Positions 9,321-22,935 are shown, numbered from the stretch's first letter. The stretch is 64,000 nucleotides of DNA from Acanthornis magna (GCA_036785705.1 JAWUZG010000029.1:16755501-16819500); one strand, 5' to 3'. A program made the numbers and translations. The notes: a model not told the origin generated them from the sequence alone.

Positions 9321-12300
9321 CCTAACTCTGCTCGGCTGCCGGATCCAGGGGTAAGCAGACCTCCCAGTCGCGACCCTGAATTTTCAGGGAAGCTCAGCTG
9401 TCCTTTGGCTCACAGCGGGGGCAGACCAAGGACCATCTGCACCAAATTAAGGTATTTGCTATTTAAAAAAAAAAAAAAAAAAATACCTGCAGGTCCGGGG
9501 TACAAGTCCCCGAGGGTAGGTCGAGACTGGGTCTCCCAAAGTTAGTCCCGGGCAGGGGTTGGACCCCACTGTCAGGAAAGGTACCTTTAAGGGATTGGAT
9601 TCCCCCGCGGTTGCACCCCAGTTGCACTGCTACTTTTGTTACGTGTTCTGAACGCCAAGTGAATGCGGAGCTCTACCTGTGGTTCCGTTATCTGGCGACA
9701 GAAACGGCCAGGGAAAAGCAAAGTGTTTGGCAAAGAGTGAATGAGTATAAAACATATATAAACTGTTGGTTTGGAGTATCTGGTGGGGGTGGACTGTATT
9801 ATTGAAGGGGAAAGGTTTTAGCTATTAAATTGAGAACACCCAGACCCCCAACACCTCTCTAATATGGCTCTATTTGATTTTCCTTTTGAAATCCTGTGTT
9901 TAGTGTGTGGAAACAGTTGTGAGGCTTCAACTTGGTGTGGTTGTATCAATTGTGAGGGGAAGTGACTCGAAGGAGTGTGTGGTGTCCAAGCTGCCGGAGG
10001 ACGGAGCTTGGTATCAGACTAAAAAAGAACTTGGGAAAAATGAAGGTGTAGATAATGTTAAGAGTAGCGTGGCTTTGTGGACGTGCAAGAAAGTAAAGAG
10101 AAAAGTGGCAAAGAGTGGCGTGGCTTTGTGGACGTGCAGAAAGGTTTGTGTTGAAGAAGAGAGGGAGGACAGACAAAGGATGGGATCATCAGAAAGAAAG
10201 AAAATAACCCAGAAAAGTCCGTTACGAGGTGTGATTTTAGAGTTAAAGTCTCCTGCTTGTATTAAAATTCAATTGCTAGGTATTTTGGAGATAAAGTCTC
10301 CTGCGTAAGTTACTGTGAATGGTTTTTTTTTAGCAAAGTTTGTTCAAGTGCTTCTGAGTTTTTTCTTTGAATGCGTGTGTACTCGTGTGAGTGGTTAGTT
10401 TGTGTAAGCGCTGGCACATAGAATCAATGAATCAATGCGGGGATGCCCGTAAACTAAGAGTAATTTGCTACGAAAGTGTTAAAACGTAACTTTTAAATGT
10501 TTGATTGAGAATTGTTTTAGATCTTTCTTGTGTGTGCTTGCTTGGCCGAGGCATTTCAGACAGAGAGGTTGCCTTAGAAATGCAGATTGACACTGCTGAA
10601 GGGAAGGTGTGTGAACGATATCTCTTCCCTCAAAATCAAGCTCTGCCTAATTGCAGAGAAGGGTGACAAAATTGGCTCTGTTGCAAAATAAAATTAGCTA
10701 AGAGAAAATATAAGAATTTCCAAAAGGGGGGGTGAAAGAAACAAAACCACATCCTTCTCCCCACTCTAGCATGTGTTATCATTGTGCAAGTTCTTTTAAT
10801 ACCATTAACACCTTTGAATGCTCAAGTGTATGCAGACGTAAGAGAAGAAGCCACTCAAGCCACAGAAGGAAGAACTGCTGACTGCCCTTGCAGCTAAGAT
10901 CTACGAAACAGTTAATCTGTTAACACAAAAATATTGTTTTTGTATTTCCAAAACAGTATTACCAACAGTGTTGTTCCTAGATCAGTCAGCTATCCTAACC
11001 TGTAATGGTGAGTAAGCAAAAAAGGGGGGAAGGTGATACCCTTTTAACACATGCACATAAAACAATGGCTAAATCAGACAAAAAATTAATTATCTTTAAA
11101 ATAAAAGGTTTCAAAAGGATAGCTGGCTATTCTAACAAAGTGCTAAGACCAAGTACGTTCTGTTGGTGATTGTCACATTTCTAACTGTTGTTGTTACATG
11201 CATTTTTGTTTGTCTAGCGTTTAAGAATGCTAAGCCCCACAGAAGGGAGATACTGTCTAGAAATCATAAACCAATCTGCTGAGCTTTGGGCTCTGCAACA
11301 GAAAGATGCTTTAAAATTTAAGATAGCAGTTACCATTCATATGAATTCCAGTATACTTTCTTCTTTCTGCTCAGTCTGCTAGAAATTCCACCAAAGGTGG
11401 GGGGAAGGTACCCTGATAAGTGTTGTTTTCCCATGCTTTGGGGGATTTGGCAGTTGCTTTTGGAGAGCGCAGTAACCTGTTACTTATTTTTCTAAGTTGC
11501 TAGATCCAGTAGCCAAAAGCAACTCATTGTCTCAGGATGTCTCAGAATGTAGCCAGAGGCTGGCTGCATTGTCTGCAATGGCTGCATTGTCTGCAATGGC
11601 CGTGCAGCAATGGCCTTGATGGTAACTGAGGCCCCAGGGCTAATGATAAAAAGATATCTAATTGTTAAAGTTTAACACTAAGTAGAAGCTTTGTTGACTT
11701 AAAAAAAAAAAAAAAAAAGTCCAGGTGGATAACCAGTGCTCGGTTATTACAATATGAATCTGGTTTGGTGGAACAAGAGAATTTAGAATTGAGAAATAAG
11801 GAGAGTTTTGACCCAGCCTCCTGTTTAAGCGGCCCTGGAGAGTGGGGGCTGGGCAGAAACCCATGACGGCATTCAGCTGATAGCTCTCCAAAGTCGGGCT
11901 AGGGAAGATTTGCAAAGCACTACCTGGCCTGAAAGATAAAATGTGTTTGTTAGTGAGTCTTCAAGAGTGATTGAAGAAAAACAATTTTAAAAATACACTA
12001 TCATTAATAAGAAAAAAGTTAAAAGAAGGGAGTGGTTGCCACCCACACGGTCAGCTCAAACGGCAGAACTGTATATGCTCCTAAGAGCCTGAAAACTATA
12101 TTGGAGCAGGACAATGATCATGCCCAAAATACTGAGGCCGCAGAGAAAACAAAAATACCCACTTTTTAAGACCTTTTAAATTTATGGGATGTTAAAATTC
12201 CAAAGAGATCAAAACAAGCTTCCCCGGTGGTTATTAAATTGCTGAAAGGGGCGCAGCCAGTGTCAATTTAAGAGTTTCAATTAGTTGAAAATTAGTTTCA

Positions 12301-12406
12301 AAAGTTTTTAGAAGTTTCAATTTAAAAGATGCTTTCTTTTGTCTGCCATTAGCTGAAAGCAGTCAGGAAATTTTTGAAAACCCCAAAACAGGGAGAAAAA
12401 GTCAAT
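9321..12406 (+). other. Provirus leader and unrecognised gag/pol-5' region
   Basis: No gag domain could be recognised. A poly-A run lies near 9,464-9,483. A 133-codon frame at 9907-10308 contains two internal direct repeats but no known motif. Stops are frequent in all frames from 10,320 to 12,400, so the region is presumed decayed gag, protease and early RT. Confidence 0.55.
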
Positions 12407-13586
12407 TTACATAGACTGTATTGCCACAAGGATCCAAAAATAGCCTCACAATATTTGAAGATCAAGGACCTAAAGAACTGGAAGGCTGGACACCACCACT
12501 TAAAGGTACACTTCTGCTGTATGTTGATAACCTACGCATGAAGACTGCAAGAACTACACTGTAAGTCTTTTAAATTTTCTGGGACTGAGTGGACATAAAG
12601 TCTCCTAAAAAGCTCAGTTAACCCTCCAGAGAGTTACATATCTGGGATATGAACTGGCAGGGGGAGAGAGAGACTTGGGAAACAACAGGAAGGAGGCAAT
12701 TTATCACTAAACTTTTTCTGTTGATCTCACATGAGAAGCAAGGACTGGCGCTGGGACTTTTGGCACAGAAGCTGGGACCCTACAAAAGGCCAGTGGCTTG
12801 TTTCTCCAAGCAATTGGATGTGGTCAGCTGAGGATGGCCTGCCTGCCTGTGTGCAGTGGCAGCTGTGCTCATCTAGTGTCAGCAGTGCTCACGCAGAAGG
12901 GAAGTCACTGGTTAGCCCCATCTCACTTTCTCAAATATCAAGCTGTCCTAGCAGAATCTGAAGATGTGAGTATCCAAATAACCAACATCTTAAATCCAGC
13001 AGCTTACCTCCAGGGCAGAGTTACTGAGGAGCCCGTACAGCATGACTGCGTTGACTCCAGCCGAAGGACTCTCCATTGGAAAACGCGGAAAACTGGTACA
13101 CTGATGGAAGTAGTTATGTCAAAAATGGTAAGCACCTTGCTGAGTATGCAGCTACAACCACAGATGTTGTCATTGAGGCAAAACTGTTACCTGTGGAGAC
13201 ATCTGCTCAAAAGGCTGAGATAATAGCCCTAACTCGAGCCTTGGCAGTAGCTGAAGGAAAGCCTGTCAACATTTGGACTGATTCAAGGTATGCTTTTGGG
13301 GTGGTACATGCTCACAGAGCTATTTGGAAAGAGAGGGGTTTATTAACCTCACAGAAGAAAAATCAAGCATGCTACTGAAATCTTACAGTTGCTGGAAGCA
13401 GTGCTAAAACCTTCGGAAGTGGCTATAATGCACTGTAAAGAGCATTCCCAGAGTAACACCATCCCTGAACTGGGAAATGCTATGGCAGACAAAACAGCAA
13501 AGACACTGGCTGGTGGGGTTCAAATTCAAGCCCTAGCTTTAATCCCTTCTAGCATCCTTATAGGTAAAAAAAACCCCACCATATGA
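12407..13586 (+). pseudogene. pol: Pol remnant: reverse transcriptase and RNase H
   Basis: The frame from 12,415 reads LPQGSKNSLTIF and then LLYVDNL, where the catalytic YVDD has become YVDN. A thumb/connection piece at 12,649-12,831 has KLGPYKRPVACFSKQLD. RNase H at 13,076-13,586 shows WYTDGSSYV, AQKAEIIALTRAL, WTDSRYAFG, and after a frameshift near 13,355-13,370 IMHCKEHSQSN and MADKTAK. The acidic RNase H positions D-E-D-D are still visible, but several frame changes and stops break the gene. Order and motifs are those of gammaretrovirus-like pol. Confidence 0.88.
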
Positions 13587-14012
13587 CACTGATGATTTAA
13601 ATTAGATACAAGAAGAGAAGGGACAAATAGGAACAGATAGATAAGCTAGAATAAAATATCTCACAGTTATACCTAGAAAACTATTAAAATTATTTATCCA
13701 AAGCGAACATTGCATTAGATCACCTTAGATGACACTTCTTATGAGTTTAAAAAGGTATAGGACAAACTTACAGCGTGGTTATCCAACTTACCCTGGCTTA
13801 AACAATAGTTTGTAATACTTATTTGTATTACTACATTGTTATTTACTGTCCGTATTAGTAGTTATTGTTGTGTGATATTATGTACTTGGAATTGCAATGG
13901 TTATGCTCAATGGCAAAAATACAAACTTACAAGTAAGCTAAAGAAAGATACTTTCTTTCCTGACATACAAGATTTGTAAAGAATTACAAACGACCAAAAA
14001 AAAAGGGGGGAT

Positions 14013-14513
14013 TAAGAAACAGGTAGTCAATAGGTAACTCAAGTTAACTATTGAGAGACAGAATATGTAAGTTCTAAAACCTAGGAAAACAGAATTCCCT
14101 TAATCTTGTCAAGATAAGACGGACAAGAATCTATTTGAGGCCAGCACAGAAACCGCTCAATCATCCCACTAAGGACTGCACATGCTCCAGAGAGAAAGGT
14201 GAAAAGTGCACTGTGATGAAGACTACAGATCTTCATCATGAAAAGACTCCCAAAGACCACCAGCACACACAGCGCATGCGTGGCACACATGCTAATGGTA
14301 TTAATGATTTCCGAGAAATGATTTGTATAACCACTCCTATCCCAGTGAATGTGATGAATATTCATGAATGTTACCCATAATATTGTGAGTTGGAAGTGCT
14401 GGTGTGTGTGTTAGGAGGAGCGATCCCCCCACACCCGGCGTGCCAAATAAAGCAAATACCCACTTATTTGATTTTGTCTCTGAAGTGTCTCTGGGCCTGC
14501 TTGGGACAAATCA
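14013..14513 (+). repeat. 3' LTR of class I provirus
   Basis: A 501-bp partner of the 5' LTR. It follows a polypurine tract of nine A and six G (13,996-14,010). The terminal TG is TA here. AATAAAG is retained near 14,450. Confidence 0.9.
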
Positions 14514-14517
14514 AAAA

Positions 14518-17500
14518 CATCTCTTGTTGTTTAAAACAGGCCCTGCACTGGAGGGAATGCGGTGGCAGGAGCACAGACAGAGGAAATGTGAAAAGGTAGG
14601 GCAAACATAAAGCAAGTTGGTTGTAGTTACTCATCCACATGGTAAGGAAACTACAGTTAGATTTACTTCATTATTAAGGTAAGGCTTGTGACGTGATCAG
14701 GTTGTCTTGACATGGTTTGACGTTCAAACCCTGCAAAGGAAAGGAATTGTTATGTTTCTTTCTCTATAAAAATTGGAACTTTCCTGTGTAAGTCTGCTCT
14801 GATCACTGAAGCAAACAAAATTTCCCCTATCCCTTCTTATTGGTGAAGCTAGTTGCTCCTGCTTTCCAGCCTAGTTGGCTTCATTCTGCTCGTTCATATG
14901 AACTCTTTAAGTGCAAGAAGAGAGCATGGAACATGAAGTTTGAGTGGTCTGGGTTGCTCCTTTTAGGGCCAGTTTTTGGTGAACTGAAGTGTTGAAACAA
15001 ATTTTAAAAATCCCTAGTCCAGTCTCAAAGGCTGGAGTAATAGCAGGCTGTGACAGCAAGGTGGCCCTGTTCCTCCACCCAGCTGAACATCGTGCTGTAC
15101 CTCTTGCATCAGACTTAGGGATCAGCTGGCTTCTTGAAAGTTGGTTATTCCAGTGCATCAAGGCTTTCTGCACTGCAGCTGCACGGTTCAGCAGTAGGAC
15201 GGGAAAAGCAGCATGAGCACCCCTGTTCCAGCAGTAACTTGTCAGACCTGCACTTAAATCCAGTGTTAAACTACAGCTATGCTTTGTTTTGAGTCTAAGC
15301 TTTGGCTCAAATTTGAACAGTAAACCGATGTTTCATACTGTGCAGTAGCCCTTGTCAAGGGTTCTCAAACTTGACTGGGGGTGTGGTGGAGAAAAATGCA
15401 TGCATGTTGACAGCTAACAAAATACTGCCATTCTGCCTAGAGATCCTTTTGTGCTAGTTAAGACTTGGCAAAAATTGCTGCCCTCACTGTCTCAACTTAA
15501 TTATTTAAGTGCTGAAATATCCCAGATCAGCCAAACTCCATTAAACACAAAGTGCAAAGAGAAGTTATCTTAAACAAGCAGTTGTAAAGTTGTTGCATTT
15601 ATTCTCATCAAGAGAGGGGTGAAGAGGTTAGCCAAACTTAATGTGTCATTTTTTGTTAGATGAGCTTTAACTTAGACTACTGTAAATTGAATGAAAAAAT
15701 ATGGAGAATGGAGATAAGGAGCTTTTGGGATTAAAAATAAAAATGAAACCCCAAGCCTTTATTACTGTCTTGCAGCTTTTTCTAAGTAGTACTTTGCTGT
15801 TGCAGTTTGGAAATTAATAAAGTGTGCATGGGTTATTGCTGAGCATATTTTACTTCAAAGCTGGTTATTCCCCAGAAGTCAGAGGCTTTGCGTGTCTGTT
15901 AATACAGTACTTTCCAGGCCACTTTTCTAATACAAACTTCTGGGGTTGGACTCAATGCCAGAGGAGCAAAATAACATCCTTACCTTTGCAGCTGTGACCA
16001 CAACATAAAATCAAGCAGGAAGAAGTGCTGATGCTGGGAGTTGTTTTCACTACACTTAAGGCACCTTAAGACTCAGAGCTCACACAAAGAAATGAGCCCA
16101 CGCACACCTAAACAACATGTCTGTTAAGGCACTTGGCCTTTCTTTTATACCTGCCCCAGTTTAGCCAGCACAGGTGAATGTAGCTTATCTGTTAACCAGC
16201 GCAGCTCCCTTCATGTGACCATTGCTGGTGCTGCCTTTACCCAGTCTGCAGCACAGCCCTCGGAGCAGCTTGGAAGGTATTTGGTGGCAGCTCAGGTTGT
16301 GGTTGTTTTGAGAATTAAGAGTAGGCTCTCGGTACAGATCTGAAGGCTGGCTACATCAGCTCTAGACAAATTTTGTGTGTAGGCCTCTGTTCTTGTCCAG
16401 CTCCCAGCTGTACAAGTGCCACTAAAACAGAAATCAGCAAATGTTTCTATTCAGTATATTGTAAGGAATAGAAAATTCTTGAGAGTGTACTTCTGAAAAG
16501 TTGCCTGATACATAAGAATACTGGAATATGTTAGTAAAATTTCAAGTTATCAGTTTGGCATTGCTTCTTAGTCTTTTGCCTGTTGTGAGCAACTTGAAAA
16601 AGCATCACCAGCTACTTTATACTGGCATTTGTCCTTTAGCATGTTTCAGGGATTCTTTCTGGTATTAGAATAAGTGACAGAATACTTTCATCTGCTGTGG
16701 TGCAGTGGTGGTTTTTTAACAACTGCACAGCAGTAATGGCAGTTGAATTTAACCACCTCAACTCCCTTCCTCCAGGGCAGAGTAATTTGCTTTTCTTGGT
16801 GTTTAAGTGTTTTCACTAAGTTCTTGGTGTTTTAGTGTTTTCACTAAGCGTTTGCATAGCATACCACCAGCTAAAATATGTAGTCCCTGTTTCCAGAGCT
16901 GTCTCAGAGTACTCTGCATATTCTCGGGGTACGCAGCAGATACTAGGGGCTTTGCCCTACCTCTTTTACCCCTCCCAACACCTAAGAAGTCCTGCTGCTT
17001 AATTTGATATCTGCACTAAACATAGTAAGCCCAATTATCCATTACATCAAAATGTATTCTGCCATCATGTTATTAGACTTCTTATAGATCAAACTGGAGA
17101 CAAGTGAACAGGGAATGTTTTCTTTTTTCCTATCTGTAGCTGTATCTGCTTTGAAGATTGATTTTCTAAGCTTCTCCCATTAACTAACAAAGAGATAGAA
17201 ATCTTCCACATCCCTGTGTGCCTTCTCCAGGTGCGGATTAAGTTCACTAATGGCAACAGTAATCTCCCAGACTGTCTGACAGGTGTTGATTTGCACACCA
17301 GCACTAGTGCAGATTCTCACTTTGATGGCGTTAAATGATGGAGTTAAATGAGTGAGAGCCAAGAGCGCAGGTTTGGAGCAGATTGTCTCCATGTACTGCA
17401 CTTTGACTTGAACATGAAGTTTTCAGATGGATCACCAGAGGCTGCACCTCTAGTGAATGACCAACACTCACCACAACTCATAGGTGGGAAAATCCATGAG

Positions 17501-20500
17501 GGCAGGCAAGAGCTAATCTAAACAAACCACACACACAGAACCGATAGTGGGAACGCAACACTCAGCATTGGGTATTTTCATTTGCAGACTCATGCTTATT
17601 CCTGATATAGACCTAGCCAGCAGTAATTATAAGAATCCAGTGTTGCATTAAAATAATTAAAATTGACATATTGAACTCCCCCAGAAGAAGATGCATAAGA
17701 AATGCAGAAGATGCATAAGACTTCCAACAGAAGTCTAACACAGCCCCAAAGACCTCACACTATTACTTTTCAGTCTTTTAGCACTCTGGTTCTGTGGTAT
17801 TGGTGAACACCACAAATTGAAGGTGAACACAGGGTGATACACCAAGATCTGGACTACTCAAAAACATTCGTTTTAATGTAACATGAGAGATCAATCACCT
17901 GAGGCTGGGAAATGTATGTAGGGTGCCTAGGAGGTAGGAGAAAATAAAAAGGTACTCAGAATACAGAGGCATTTGTGGATACAGAGTGACTAAACTGCCA
18001 AATGATAGGTCATTTTGGCAGATTATAAGTAGAAGGAATGCAAGTCTTGTAAGAGATAAAAATTAATAGATTTGTGTCCTGTGGCATAAGAGAACCATGA
18101 AAGAAGTTTTAACATTAAAACCAGGCACAGAAACATATGTTAAAAGGTTAGAGAACTGCAAGAACCTACTCTAGAAAGCATGTGAGATAAGAGTGATTAG
18201 AATTAATTAGATAAGCTTAGAGGAAATTTAGATACTTTCCATACAGGTGTGGGTTTTTTAGAGTTTGCTGCTGGGCTGCTCTTCACCTACTGCAGAAAAA
18301 GGTATAAGCCAGTAGGACAAAGACAGGCCTAGCCAGATAAAAAGTCAAGGATAATGCAGATATTCACACAATGAGGAAAACAAGCCATGAAATACCTTAT
18401 TTAGGAGGATGGGGTTTTTTCTTGAGGTCTAAAAATGAGGAACTGTATTATCTTAAAAATCCTTCATGTCTTGTCAGCATAGTGTAGACCACTAAGTCTT
18501 ACATGTAGCCTTGCTTACTTTGATCTCTGGTATAATTTTCTTCTGGTCCTCCAGGAAAATTAAAACCTCTTCAAAGGCCTTCCTTGTAAGTACCCATGCC
18601 AAACAGTTGACAGAATGGCTTTTCCTCTGTAGTGCCTGCTCACCATTATCTCCAGCCATAATAAAGGCCGACTTTGGAGAAACATTTGCCGTATTTGGTT
18701 ACTGGTTGTCCAGTAAGTATCTTATTAAGGAGCATTCTGAGGAAGGAGGTACATCCTGTCTGTTTACAGGAGTGACACAGCACTGTTTTCGCATGACTTA
18801 AGTATCACACATTTAACTTCTAATCAATAAAAGCTTTAGGCTTGAATTTTTGCCTTGGCAGCTTAATATCCTCTCTCCGTAGGATCCTGAGAGCAGCAGC
18901 ATGATGTAGTTCATACACCAATACATTTTGACTACTGATTTTAGATGGAAGAATGATGTTGCTTATTCCAGTAGGACTGGAAAGCAGCTGTCAGCACTTA
19001 GAACTGCAATGTGAGCTGCATGTGAGTTATTAGAGCTGCAGCTATCTAAGCTTAATCCTAGCATCCAGGAACATTTCCTTGGATTTTACTGGACACATAC
19101 ATTTGTGGACACAGCTGTACAAGCACTGAGAGAGAAAACTACAAGCCTATGTGCTTTAGAGCCTGCACTACGATTAAAAACGTACACCATACTAGCATAA
19201 GTGAAAGGGAGAGCTGCTATGTGCAACTTGATCGTTACATTTGGTCTAGCAGTTGTATAGACACAAAACTCCTCTACAAGTGCCAGTTTGCCGTAGTACA
19301 ACATTTCTACCAGTAGTGTGGTTAAAGAGCACACCTTAACAGATGCTTTAGAATAAATAGTACTTCTAAGATTTCCTGTGCTGTATAGAAATACATTAAG
19401 AAGATGGAAACCATCACACACCACTTGAAAAAGGGTAATTATAATAGCTTACCAAGAGCCCCATATACACAACATAACAGTCTTCAGTCCTTTTCAAAAA
19501 TAAAAATATAACAAAATTTGTAGCCTAGAACATTTTCACTTAGTTTCCTACCTAAAGTAACTGTAGGCTCCTGCTTTAAAGTGACTCTTAATACTAGCTC
19601 CTCCCAGGTACCTTCTCTCAAATTTTGGTGCCTCTCCCCACTACTCTTTTTAACCTTTCTTCATTGAGCCCCACAGGTGCAAAGCTTTCAGCTGAATTAA
19701 CTCTGCCTTATCCAGAAGCGGTGAGGAACATGTTTCTCTGAATCTTAATCTTAATCTTGCTAGGTATGAAGGACTAATGCTTAAAAAAATAAGTTGCCTG
19801 AATTTCTGTTACTTTGGGAGTTTGGGGGTTTGTTTGTTTGGTTTGGTTTGGTTTTCCAGTTAGAATTTTACAGGCTTCTGAGTAAATGAGTTAAACTCCA
19901 GGCATGTACACTGTTAAACATAGGATGTTTGCTTCCCATATTTATTACGAAATCTACAGTGATCTCCACACAGCTTCCATTTAATTACAGTTTTGCCACC
20001 AACTTAAATAGGTAGCTCAGGTCCAAATTCATTAACAGAATGGAAAGGTTTACTCCAAGTGTGGGATACGGTGGAAAGATTAGAAGCTGAGCAGTTGTCT
20101 TTACATGGTGAGCATGCCTGAGCTTGATGAAATTATTTCCTGAAACTAAACTATAAACAAGCAACCGTGCAAAGTTGCAAAATGGCATAGGGGATGCATC
20201 TGCTGGAAATTATGACAAAAACTAACAATCTTGACCTCACTGAAGCCAGTGAAACATTTTCTGTGTACTTGACTGGAGCCAGGATTTTGCTGTAGGTGCT
20301 TACACTTTAACTTTGCAGGAATTAATGCACACTGCACAGTAAATACCTCTGAAAAATGTTTTAGCTCCTTTCCAGTTCTCTCTTTCTCTTAGACTGAGTT
20401 TTAAGTTGCTTTCCTAAACCTTTTCCATGTCCTTTTCCATGCCCTTTTTAAATCAGAAACTGAATAGATATCCTTTCAGCATTCTGCTTGAGCAACACCA

Positions 20501-21835
20501 ATGGCATCAATTTTACCCTGTATTAATCATGATGCACAATAGTATGATGTCTTCCATCAGAATTTCAAAACACTTAACAAATAATAAGTATTGTGCCTCT
20601 GTGAGGTATGTAAGTAATTAATTTTATAAGCCAACACCATTTAAAGGAGAGAGAAGGGTGGATTCTCTTCTTAGTGCATAGCGTCTTACTTGTTTACAGT
20701 TATTTTCTTCCGGGGTGTCTACACCTGAAATCAGTTCATTATGCAGCTTTTGTAATAGCCTCAGTAACAGGAACATTTGTGAAGCTGAACTGCAAGACAC
20801 CTCCCGTATATGCATTATGTGAAAGCATGTACTTTGAAATTTGTTGTAAAATGTAATTGTGGTAAATCAAGTCAGTAGAGAAGACAGGTGAAGAATTTGA
20901 GACTTAAGCTCCAGCCCTGCATTCACTTCATCAGAACAGGTGTTCCTAAACTTTTGGTGTCCTATGTTTGTTTTTCTGCGAGTAGAAAAGGACTTCTAGA
21001 TGCTGCAGGCTTCCTTTTCCCAGACACATTTACTCTTTGCACCTGGAAATCACATTTAGGCAGATTTTGGGGGGTTCATAAACTTGTATGGGTTTTCTGG
21101 ATGTGTGGTAGCTATAGAGAGCAGACACTTCTGAACTGGTTGCTGCCTGCCTGGGAACTCAGCACTGTGAGCACACACAGCAGTTACAGGACATGAAGCC
21201 CCTTGCAGGAGCAGCTCTGTATGTGTGCTGTATTGTCCAGCCATGCATATGAAGTGCAAAACATCAGAAACAACAGACTTGATGTAGACGTATTGTGCAG
21301 CTACTGAGGCTGTGCAGTCAGCCCCATGCTTTCATGGGGGAACCACATAGTTATTTGCATGTAGATTATACATCCCCTGCTCCTGTGTGTTGCAGCTGCT
21401 GCATATGCTCACAGTTTTTTCTACCCATGAAATCCTCTGCAGACCTGTGGGGGATTTCTGCTGCTCTGTTTTGCACCCCGATATACACACTCCTCCAAAG
21501 CAACAGGACCCTTACTTGTTCCACTTCTCCTTTCAGTTCCCCCTTCCTTTCTAATAACAAGTCCTTGCACTAAGACAGTTCTTCCATGAGACACCTTCAG
21601 ACAATTTCTGAGAGGAGTTCAAGGAGAGAGAGGTGGCAGTCCTCAGTCCTTTTTCCCTCCCAGGAGTCCTTAGTCTTGGTAATTCTGCTGCTTGTCATGC
21701 ACTGGTTCTGACGTATTGGATCTCTCCATTAGCCACTTTGTCCTATTAGCCCAGAAGAAAAACAGCAGAAAGGTGGGTAGCTTTCTCTGGCATAGTGAGG
21801 TAAATAGCTGATTAAATGACAGATATGAGGTAGAG
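14518..21835. other. Long intergenic stretch, no gene recognised
   Basis: About 7.3 kb of mostly unique-looking sequence. A plus-strand ATCAATAAAAG near 18,822-18,832 could be a poly(A) signal, but no exon chain leads to it. A minus-strand 112-codon frame at 19,086-19,424 has no recognisable domain. Small direct repeats occur near 16,806-16,848 and 17,690-17,720. Confidence 0.5.
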
Positions 21836-22054
21836 GATCAGCAAATTTGACAATGATACCAAGCTGTGTGGTGTGGAGGAAAGGGATGACACTTGACAGG
21901 TTTGAGAGGTGAGCCTGTGTGAACCTCAAAAAGTCCAACGAGACCAAGTGCAAGATACTGCAGATGGGCTGGGGCAATCCCGAGCACAAATAGGCTGGGC
22001 AGAAAATGGATTGAGAACAGCCCTGGGGACAGGGCGAGACGAGAAGCTTGACAT
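21836..22054 (+). mobile_element. CR1 LINE, left part (interrupted)
   Basis: CR1 reverse-transcriptase coding remains: TTTGACAATGATACCAAGC, AACCTCAAAAAGTCCAA and GCAAGATACTGCAG. It runs up to AAGCTTGACAT and resumes at 22,706 after an LTR insertion. The frame is broken. Confidence 0.88.
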
Positions 22055-22699
22055 TGTTGGGGAGGATGAAATAGGAAAGCCTTATAAAATATGATTACCT
22101 GGCAAAAGATGCTGAGAATATGGAAACTATAAGCGAGATTGAAATGAAGACAAGCTTTGAGATACCAAACCTCAGTTACTAAATAACTGGAAAAACAGTG
22201 CTATGGCCACTGAAGGTAATCCCCCCTTTGATTAAACAATACCCCTCCTTGATTAGACAATACCCTCTGCTGGCACGCAGGTCCAAGGGTCAGAGCAGAC
22301 CCTACCAACTTAGCAGAGGGTCCAAAAAGCAGTTTTTAGGGTTTAAAATATAATGTTGTATGGTAATGCAATGACTCTCATAGGCTGTATGTAAATGTTA
22401 TAGGATTCGTAGCTTGTTCTAGATTGATTGGTGAAAATTAGAATATTCAGCACAGAAGATGATTTATTGTATTGTAAGCGACAACCACGGCATTCCGTAT
22501 TCTGTATTCTGTACTTCTCTCTCTCTCTCTTACCTCTCTGACCTGCTCTGAGCTGCGTCTGGTGGCTCTCAGCAGGCCTCCTACACTCACGCCTTTCACA
22601 ATAAACTTCATGCTGTAAGACCAAACTTCGGAGGTCTTTCGTCTCTGTCCCGACCGTCTGAAGCAAACCGCACCTACACCACAGACGGCAAGTCCTACA
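22055..22699 (+). mobile_element. Solo LTR inserted in CR1
   Basis: A 645-bp element from TGTTGGGGAGG to AGTCCTACA, flanked by a perfect 6-bp duplication TGACAT (22049-22054 and 22700-22705). AATAAA lies at 22,600-22,605. A CT microsatellite lies near 22,516-22,530. Removing the LTR and one duplication restores continuous CR1 sequence, which fixes the order of events. The 6-bp duplication fits class II (alpha/beta) elements. Confidence 0.92.
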
Positions 22700-22935
22700 T
22701 GACATGACCCAGCAATGTGCACTTGCAGCCCAGAAATTCAACTGTGTCCTGGGCTGCATCAAAAGCAGCATGGCCAGCAGGGCGAGGGATGGGATTCTGC
22801 CCCTCTGCTCTGCTCTCATAAGACCCTATGTAGAGTGCTTTGTCCGACATGAGAAGGACATGGACCTGTTAGAGCAAATCCAGAGGGCTACAAAGATGCT
22901 CAGAGGGCTGGAGCAACCCTCTAGAGCTCTATGTT
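22700..22935 (+). mobile_element. CR1 LINE, right part
   Basis: Continues the CR1 cut at 22,054, with CAGCAATGTGCACTTGCAGC, CTGGGCTGCATCAAAAGCAG and ATTCTGCCCCTCTGCTCTGC. It ends near 22,935 without the usual 3' terminus, so it is truncated. Confidence 0.88.

Larger units (their letters stand above)
8804..14513 (+). mobile_element. Class I endogenous provirus, two LTRs, degraded
   Basis: Two LTRs about 95 percent alike by eye (8804-9299 and 14013-14513) flank a decayed interior. Ends are TGAGG...AATCA at the 5' LTR; the 3' LTR begins TAAG, a lost TG. Flanking AAAA (8800-8803 and 14514-14517) is a possible 4-bp target duplication. Inside, in order, are a primer site, an untranslated leader, a long unrecognisable stretch, and remains of reverse transcriptase and RNase H. 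A purine tract precedes the 3' LTR. Pol similarity is to gammaretrovirus-type elements. No env is recognised. It is an old, defective copy. Confidence 0.9.

Noticed and set aside
18822..18832. ATCAATAAAAG as the end of a plus-strand gene
   Set aside because: No upstream exon chain, coding frame or promoter could be linked to it. AATAAA is common by chance in AT-rich DNA.
19086..19424. 112-codon minus-strand frame
   Set aside because: The ATG-led frame has no domain, promoter or conservation evidence. Its length is within chance expectation for 64 kb.
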